Translations under genes and position numbers: made by a program
DNA from: CAYRTD01 sp964426915
GTDB taxonomy: Bacteria > Bacteroidota > Bacteroidia > Bacteroidales > GCA-2748055
Length of the DNA: 15,427 nt
Direction of reading: 5' to 3'
NCBI GenBank assembly: GCA_964426915.1
Contig: CAYRTD010000103.1
Span: 1-15,427, forward strand
Notes under the pieces: generated by a model
Databases searched by the model: none
What the model saw: only the letters and a program-made list of their open reading frames with translations
What the model was told of the DNA's origin: nothing
Part shown: in pieces, positions 15,322 to 15,427 of the stretch
How positions within the stretch are numbered: the stretch's first letter is position 1
Layout of the letters: the number at the start of each line of letters is the position of its first letter

Positions 15322-15427
15322 TAGTGCCTGTCCATAAAGTCGGGTGTCTGGATCATAACCGAATCCGCCAAATGGCGGTGAGCTCAGCGAAGCTAATGTT
15401 CAAGATCAAGGCGCGCAACCGCGTGTC
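15322..15427. mobile_element. possible edge of an insertion sequence or dispersed repeat (cut by window end)
   Basis: From about 15322 (TAGTGCCTGTCC...) the sequence becomes GC-richer than the rest of the window and carries a hairpin CCGCCA-AA-TGGCGG (15365-15378) and GC-rich words such as GGCGCGCAACCGCG. It does not resemble the preceding gene, and no gene is recognisable. Short frames are open on both strands to the window end, but none looks like a known protein. A start like GTGCCTGTCCATAAAGTCGG would suit an inverted-repeat terminus, but only one end is visible and the family cannot be named. Confidence 0.35.

Overview
The window looks like ordinary chromosome from a member of the Bacteroidota, probably Bacteroidales or Marinilabiliales-like. 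The evidence is a type IX secretion (T9SS) sorting domain, a short epsilon subunit of ATP synthase, a SusC/TonB-era style energy transducer ending in IxYxFVAQ, DUF4369/TlpA-type thioredoxins, TAnnTTTG-type -7 promoter boxes, AT-rich intergenic DNA and few Shine-Dalgarno sequences. I see no phage, CRISPR, tRNA or rRNA genes. The only hint of mobile or repeated DNA is the last ~105 bases.

Layout, left half. On the minus strand, reading right to left from 4578, atpD and atpC (F1 ATP synthase beta and epsilon) are followed by an exported alpha/beta-hydrolase-fold protein and a family 9 glycosyltransferase (LPS heptosyltransferase type). These four genes overlap or lie close together and probably form one operon. 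A TonB-like energy transducer follows on the same strand behind a gap that holds a 17-bp palindrome. Divergent from atpD is a small outer-membrane beta-barrel protein (4849-5403), and then a tight plus-strand operon: tyrS, a Wzz-type chain-length regulator and an O-antigen ligase/polymerase (5538-9345). The ligase gene overlaps tail-to-tail with a GAF plus PP2C (RsbU/SpoIIE-type) phosphatase on the minus strand (9334-10581).

Layout, right half. A 304-base divergent intergenic region holds a GC-rich patch with a palindrome and a hairpin. It is followed by a plus-strand thioredoxin-fold lipoprotein-free exported protein and carA, which are translationally linked. Next comes a pair of secreted-protein genes: a 170-residue protein that is almost only signal peptide plus T9SS type A sorting domain, and a 399-residue protein with four short DPTNE-type repeats and a C-terminal C1q-like domain. 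The sequence then enters a compositionally different, hairpin-containing segment that resembles the edge of an insertion sequence or dispersed repeat.

Functionally the window mixes housekeeping genes (ATP synthesis, tyrosyl-tRNA charging, carbamoyl phosphate) with cell-envelope genes (LPS glycosyltransferase, Wzz, ligase, barrel protein, TonB-like, T9SS cargo). No obvious new defence or metabolic system is present. The points most worth a second look are the CTD-only protein next to the C1q-domain protein, two apparent active-site losses (hydrolase His to Arg; thioredoxin cis-Pro to Asn), three genes with no usable ATG, and the right-hand repeat-like edge.
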